Shown in pieces: positions 59,230 to 64,000 of a stretch of 64,000 nt of DNA. The notes under the pieces are model-generated. The model saw nothing but the letters and a program-made list of their open reading frames with translations, was not told the DNA's origin and made no database searches. The stretch is from Coriaria nepalensis (lineage: Eukaryota; Streptophyta; Magnoliopsida; Cucurbitales; Coriariaceae), in assembly GCA_027186245.1 (NCBI GenBank), contig CP114498.1, positions 8,673,001-8,737,000 of the forward strand, given 5' to 3'. Numbering within the stretch: the stretch's first letter is position 1; every line of letters begins with the position of its first letter. The position numbers and the translations under genes are program-made.

Positions 59230-61340
59230 GGTAGAGTATAATGATGAACATAATGAGAAAAAACTCATATTTAGACCGCACAACTGATACGACATGTACA
59301 CACATAATTTTATCTCAGTCAAACATTCTACATGTGCAACTCTTTACCCTTAAGTTGTTAACAACACTAGTATCACCTTGTGTCACTTTATACATATGAC
59401 CATCCATACTCTCAGCCTTCATTTCCAATGATTCATCATATCTTTTTCTGAGTAATTCCACTACCTTAGGAGTGCATCGATCGTATGCTAGTTGGCTTCA
59501 TTTCTTTGAGCGTTGAACCAAGTCATCATCATCTTCTTAATACTACCGAGCAAGGCTACGATTGGATATTCATGTGTATCCTTCAATGCAACATTATGCG
59601 ATGTAGAATTATTATTTGTCATGATGTTATATCTAAGATCCTGAAAATTAGCTCTTGACCAGTGTTTGAAACCAATATCCTCTAAGTATATGGCCACACC
59701 TAGATGCGATGCTCTGATCTAACAAAAGTATTTGTTGAATTTTTGTAGCCTATATGCTTTGGTTGCCATCTTGAATAGAGAGACAATTCTACCATTATTG
59801 AATCTCGATCGATATTTTACTCGATGTGCCAAATACATGCATTATGTTTTAAATTCAGATAAACACTTGTACATCATTTTTTATACTTTGTGATTGATTT
59901 GAAACGAAAACTAAATTGGGAGCATCATGTATCTTTTCTTGAAGTCTAGTCAAGAAACAAGTCTAGGATGTCTCGTTCTCCGAGTCGATTATAGCTCATG
60001 CTATCAGCTAGAGTTGATGGTTATCATCCTGTGTAGTTGCAGTTAGAAGTGTACTTTTGTATTTACACTTAAAAAATGTCTCATCGATACAAATAACCTT
60101 TTGCATAAACTAAAACCCTTTAATGGATGCTATAAACTCCATGAAATAATAAAGAAACCTTCATTCTTGTATGATGGCAGAGTAATATAACAACCCTGCA
60201 TAGCTCTCATCAGCTGTACCCCAAACTAAATCACATGCAGTAAATCTTGCTTTCTATATCTTCCAATAAGTAATATTTACTTTGAGATCATTATGAGCTA
60301 AAGTTTCAATCATTTTAGGGGTTAGGACCCTCGTTGCTTCCACTAAAACTATTCATCAAATGTGTTCCAATTACCAATGCAGATGCTTGCTGATATTTGT
60401 CATGTAAATAGTCGAAGTTACATGTATGTTAATCTTTATAAGTTCAAATTTGGAAAAAGGAATAATCTTTCTTTCTCGTAACATGGAGCATTCACTTACA
60501 ATTTGGGTTTGCACAACCGACAACATATGTAGTCTTAATCGACTTCTTCACTTCGAATTCAAAATTATGTCGGATCGCATGTATCTGTAGACTCATCTTT
60601 AACCCACTCTTCGACTAAAAAAACTGAGTGTGGTAAAACTCATCTTTACTTGATTGATAACAAGCAATCGAGAGTAAATTGCTTCCACTACAAAAAAAAT
60701 TAGTACTTGACCCTTCAGGTTGAGTGGCAATAAGAAAAATATTCACATACTCATCATCACCCTTGTCTTTGATTTCATTTCTGATTGTGTTAAATAGGTG
60801 GCGACAAGTCAGAAACTGGTATTAGATCCAAATATTCTCGAGCAGATAAAATTAGAGGTAAATACTACTCCCTCTAAATAGTCATCTTGGAATAAAAGAT
60901 TACCACATTCTTCCTCAATTTTTCCACCATTGTCATCTTCAATCTCATCCTCCTTTGCATTCTCCATCTCATTCTCATTCTCATTCTCTTTGTCATCCTC
61001 AACCTCGACCTCAGGATCAACAATATTTCCCTTCACATTCAGACTATCATTTAGATATCCATCACCACCATCATCATAACTCATATAATTCTCATTTTGA
61101 TCATTACCAACATTGAGTACTTGACGTCGTTCTGAAATATAAATATCACTTCTCCCATTTGGACTCAACGTCACAAGTAGTGAAGATGGACTTACTGCCG
61201 AATAGGTATGAAATAAAAATGGTTTCACATCTACGTCATTTTCTATAAATATTGGATGAGTGATCGATAAGAATAACAGCTTATATGGTATTGTCATACC
61301 AAATTTATTAGGATCAATATAAATAGTATTATACATAACC
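59230..61340 (-). pseudogene. Mutator-like (MuDR/MULE) transposase, decayed
   Basis: The minus strand carries the MULE layout. An N-terminal region (61336-60809) is acidic (KENENENEMENAKEDE). A stretch reading KTTYVVGCANPNCK (about 60530) is the MuDR zinc-binding segment. The transposase core has VCIDETFFKCKYKSTLL, AIIDSENETS and RLQEKIHDAPN near 60090-59900. A C-terminal segment has MTWFNAQRNEAN (59488), then KSCTCRMFD and CVHVV, a SWIM zinc finger signature (about 59340-59270). Stops occur through the core, so it is dead. Repeated GACCGAAATTT-like words flank it at about 58030, 58760 and 61570, as often seen in MULE sub-terminal DNA. Confidence 0.8.
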
Positions 61341-62195
61341 TCTAACAGCTCACTAAAACTAATATTTATTTCAACTGCAATACCTTTTCATCCTGTAAGC
61401 CTTTTGGAACCCAAGATTTTGATAGTTTTTATGTCTCATCATTATCCTTTAATTCTCCATCGAAACATACGACTTTGAATATAGATGACGTCATTCCTAA
61501 AAATAAACAATTTGAGATTAATTATAATTATGATAAAAACATTCCAAGATTTTAGACCAACTAAACTTGGACCGAAATTTAGGTCTAATGGACCAATGAG
61601 TTGTTCTGAGATCTTGGACTGAAATTTCAGTTCAAGTTTAACTAGTCCAAAAGTAATAGCAGTTCAGTTTAGATCTCCATCGAATTTAGGAAAATGAGCA
61701 TATTACTAGCTCGTTTTAAGATTAAATGACCAAAATTTAATGAATAAACACGGTATACATATGTACCCATTAAAGAAAAAAAAATAGATAGAAAAAGAGA
61801 ACACAAACATCCAACGTGATTTTCATATATGTCGGAAATATATCGCAAGTGGTCGGTTCATGGGAGGATATCAAATTTAGGTGTGAATAGGGCCGATATC
61901 AGCCGCAAGTTCTCTTTTTCGACTCTGTAGAAAATTGATAAGATCATGATCTCTTTAACAGGAAAGTACTCTTCAATTTTCAGTGCACATATACATTTTC
62001 TTTTTCAGCTGATTTTCTGTGAAAGTTCTTCATACATCCTATAGAGAAAGAGAGCTTTTTTCCACTGTACAAAGAAAAATCCTAAATACTCTCCTGGCAA
62101 ACATTTTTCAATTCTTCCACCAAATCTTTTTCAAATATTCAACGGCCAACGTTCAAATCACTCCTAATCTCCCATGCACTCGTTAAATTACTAAT
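61341..62195. other. Spacer between the MULE and the U-box gene
   Basis: Contains further GGACCGAAATTT-type repeats (about 61570-61690) and the presumed promoter of the U-box gene. No gene is seen. Confidence 0.5.
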
Positions 62196-62389
62196 TTGAT
62201 TCACGACCGTTTCTTCCATTTTCAACGTGTTCTCTCTCTCTCTCTCTCCCCTTTGACCCATCTCTTCAATCAATACATACACAAACCACCTCTCCTCCTT
62301 CCCTCCTCTCTCTCATTCTCATTTCAACCTGCTTCTCTACAAATCATCAACCAACCAATCGATCAATCAACCACAGCAGTAACAACAAC

Positions 62390-63686
62390 ATGTTTTCATC
62401 TTGGAGAAGAAGAAAATCTACAAGCTCGAAGAAAGATAATGTCGATCTGGCCAATGAAGATTTCTCCGAAGTGGAGATTCTAATCCCTTTCCATTTCCGC
62501 TGCCCAATCTCACTTGATCTGATGAGAGATCCCCGGGCGACAGAGACAGAATCGAACAATGGACCATCAAATCCAAGAACAACACTTTCCCTGTCACCAA
62601 TCAGACCCTCTCAAGCTCCGACCTGATCCCAAACCACACTCTGCGTAAGATGATCCAAGACTGGTGTGTCCTAAACTGGGCCCATGGAATTGAAAGAATC
62701 CCTACTCCTAGAATACCCATTTCCTCTCACCAGGTTTCAGACCTCTGTTCAAGAATTGAAGCTTGTACTCATGGGGATGGTAAGAAATGTTTACAATTAA
62801 TTAGTGAGAAAAATCAGAAATTGGGGAAGAGAAAGTGAGAGGAATAGGAAATGCATTGTGGAGAATGGAAGTGGGAAAGTCTTAGCTGCTTGTTTTGAGA
62901 AATTTTCAACCTTTTTTGACAGCAATGCGATCGAGTTGTTAGAGGAGATTTTAATGGTTTTAACATGGATATTTCCTTTAGATTGTGAAGCTCAAATCAA
63001 GCTAGGATCTTTTACCTTCTTTGAATTTCATGGTTATGTTTTTGCAGAGTGGGAAAGATCTTTCATCGAGTCAAAATTCAGTTCTAGTGTTAAAAAAGCT
63101 GCTTGAAAGGGATCAAAGTCAAGCACATATTGATTCATTGGCTAAGATTGAAGGATCAGCTCAAGCTTTGGTCAATTTGATAGCTGACCCACTTTGTGGT
63201 ACTACTACTAAAGCCTCTTTGAGTACTATTTACTACATGGTTTTGCCTTCTAGAGCAAGCCATAAAGCAGTAGTGAGATTTATTGATCTGGGTTTGGTCT
63301 CAAAGCTGTTAGATTTACTTGATGGAGAAAAATGTGTTTGTGAGAGAAGTATGGCGGTCTTGGACAATATATGCGATTATAAAGAAGGGAGGGAAGCGGT
63401 TTGTCAGAATGATTTGGCAATACCTCTTTTGGTCAAGAAGGTGTTAAGGGTTTCTGAATTGGTTACTGAATTTGCAATCTCAATGCTATGGAAGCTGCTT
63501 TTGAAATGTGAAGATAGTGGGATGAGGATTGAAGAAGCGGTTTTGGTGGGCAGTTTTCAGAAGATGTTGGTGGTTTTGCAGGTTGGGTATGGAGGAGGAG
63601 GAGGAGGAGGAGATAGAGTGAAGGAGAAGGTGACTAATCTGTTGAAGCTGCTGAATCGGTATAAAGAGGTTGGATTGTGTTGTTGA
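62390..63686 (+). pseudogene. U-box E3 ubiquitin ligase, PUB20/21-like, with several frame breaks
   Basis: ATG 62390 opens a normal PUB20/21-type start (MFSSWRRRKSTSSKK, FRCPISLDLMRDP). About 22 bp appear missing at about 62531-62541, where the U-box should read on through the VTLSTG...YDR loop, and the frame shifts (DRDRIEQWTIKSKNN, DLIPNHTLRKMIQDWC are in another frame). Further breaks occur near 62805 (before NWGRESERNRKCIVENG) and near 63020 (before FLQSGKDLSSSQNSVLVLKKLL). The rest is a clean ARM-repeat region (AHIDSLAKIEGSAQALVNLI, CERSMAVLDNICDYKEGR, LLVKKVLRVSELVTEF, FQKMLVVLQVGYG) ending at TGA 63686. Intact relatives attach ubiquitin to immune and stress targets. It is either a recent pseudogene or affected by sequence errors. 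A (CT)n leader lies at about 62229. Confidence 0.85.
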
Positions 63687-63689
63687 TTC

Positions 63690-64000
63690 TTCTTCTTTGG
63701 ATTTCAAGCATCTCAAAAAGTCCTTTTGATTTTTGGTCAGTGTATAGATTTTTAGATAGTGAAGAGAAATGTAAAAAGAAACACACAAAATATACCATTG
63801 TTTTTCTTTCTTTTTTGGCAATAGAAGATTTTAGAGTGCCAATTAACATATTACTTTTTCTCTCTCTCGCTCAATTTTATAGAAATTGAAAGAAGTTATA
63901 CATAGAGAGGAGAAATCCTTGAGTAATATGTTCTCTCATAGTACTTAGTTTCAAGGGGAACTACAATTTGTTACATCCGGGAGGGAGGTATACAAGGTAC
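63690..64000. other. 3' flank of the U-box gene
   Basis: AT-rich DNA with AATAAT-type signals; no further gene starts before the window ends. Confidence 0.5.

Noticed and set aside
60900..61010. Acidic Glu/Asn repeat protein as a novel gene
   Set aside because: It continues in frame with a MULE transposase N-terminus and is better explained as part of that decayed transposase.
1..64000. CRISPR arrays, bacterial operons, rRNA or tRNA genes
   Set aside because: No regularly spaced repeats, no operon layout and no recognisable tRNA or rRNA sequence were seen. The repeats found are microsatellites, LTRs and inverted repeats.

Overview
This is plant nuclear DNA, almost certainly from a core eudicot. 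The genes have many short introns with GT-AG (and some GC-AG) borders, the intergenic DNA is strongly AT-rich, and the families are plant ones: cytosolic glutamine synthetase, a SKOR-type potassium channel, U-box and PPR proteins, Ty1-copia, Ty3-gypsy, LINE and Mutator-like elements. I cannot name the species. Exon borders were worked out by hand from splice motifs, reading phase and family knowledge; no search was run.

Layout. Position 1-1162 (-) is the 5' end of a condensin CAP-G gene that runs off the left edge. 2600-5250 is an old copia pol remnant (-) with a younger, internally deleted copia nested in its RNase H region. 7449-7711 is a MITE. 8084-10563 (+) is an intact GS1 of 356 codons in 10 exons. 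11000-15300 is a decayed Myb/SANT-like gene (-) split by a 3.3 kb copia. 15706-18032 (+) is a TPR/kinesin-light-chain-like gene with a 12-nt microexon and a GC-AG intron. 18741-19220 (+) is a small conserved plant protein. 19956-21400 is a broken At1g09680-like PPR gene. 22110-24730 holds gypsy debris, 24760-25170 a subtilase 3' fragment, 27130-28398 (-) an intact aspartic protease, 29427-31300 a dead LINE, and 32570-34650 a plastid psaB insertion joined to a gypsy gag and LTR.

The right half is gene-rich: NDUFS1 (mitochondrial complex I 75 kDa subunit, 37062-40479, -), nicastrin (41583-45960, -), ZNF830-like zinc finger protein (46609-48308, +, head-to-head with nicastrin), a SKOR-type outward potassium channel (51008-55886, +), two fold-back elements, a decayed MULE transposase with a DUF1985-like neighbour (58100-61340), and a PUB20/21-like U-box gene that carries several frame breaks (62390-63686).

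The genes are unrelated single-copy-type housekeeping or regulatory genes and do not form a pathway. TGGGCC/site II motifs sit upstream of CAP-G, the TPR gene and NDUFS1. I found no convincing undescribed multi-gene system. The most informative observations are the nested copia with a matching CGAAC target-site duplication and an AT-tract deletion junction, the psaB/gag chimera, noncanonical GC donor sites, the fold-back elements, and the broken U-box and PPR genes.
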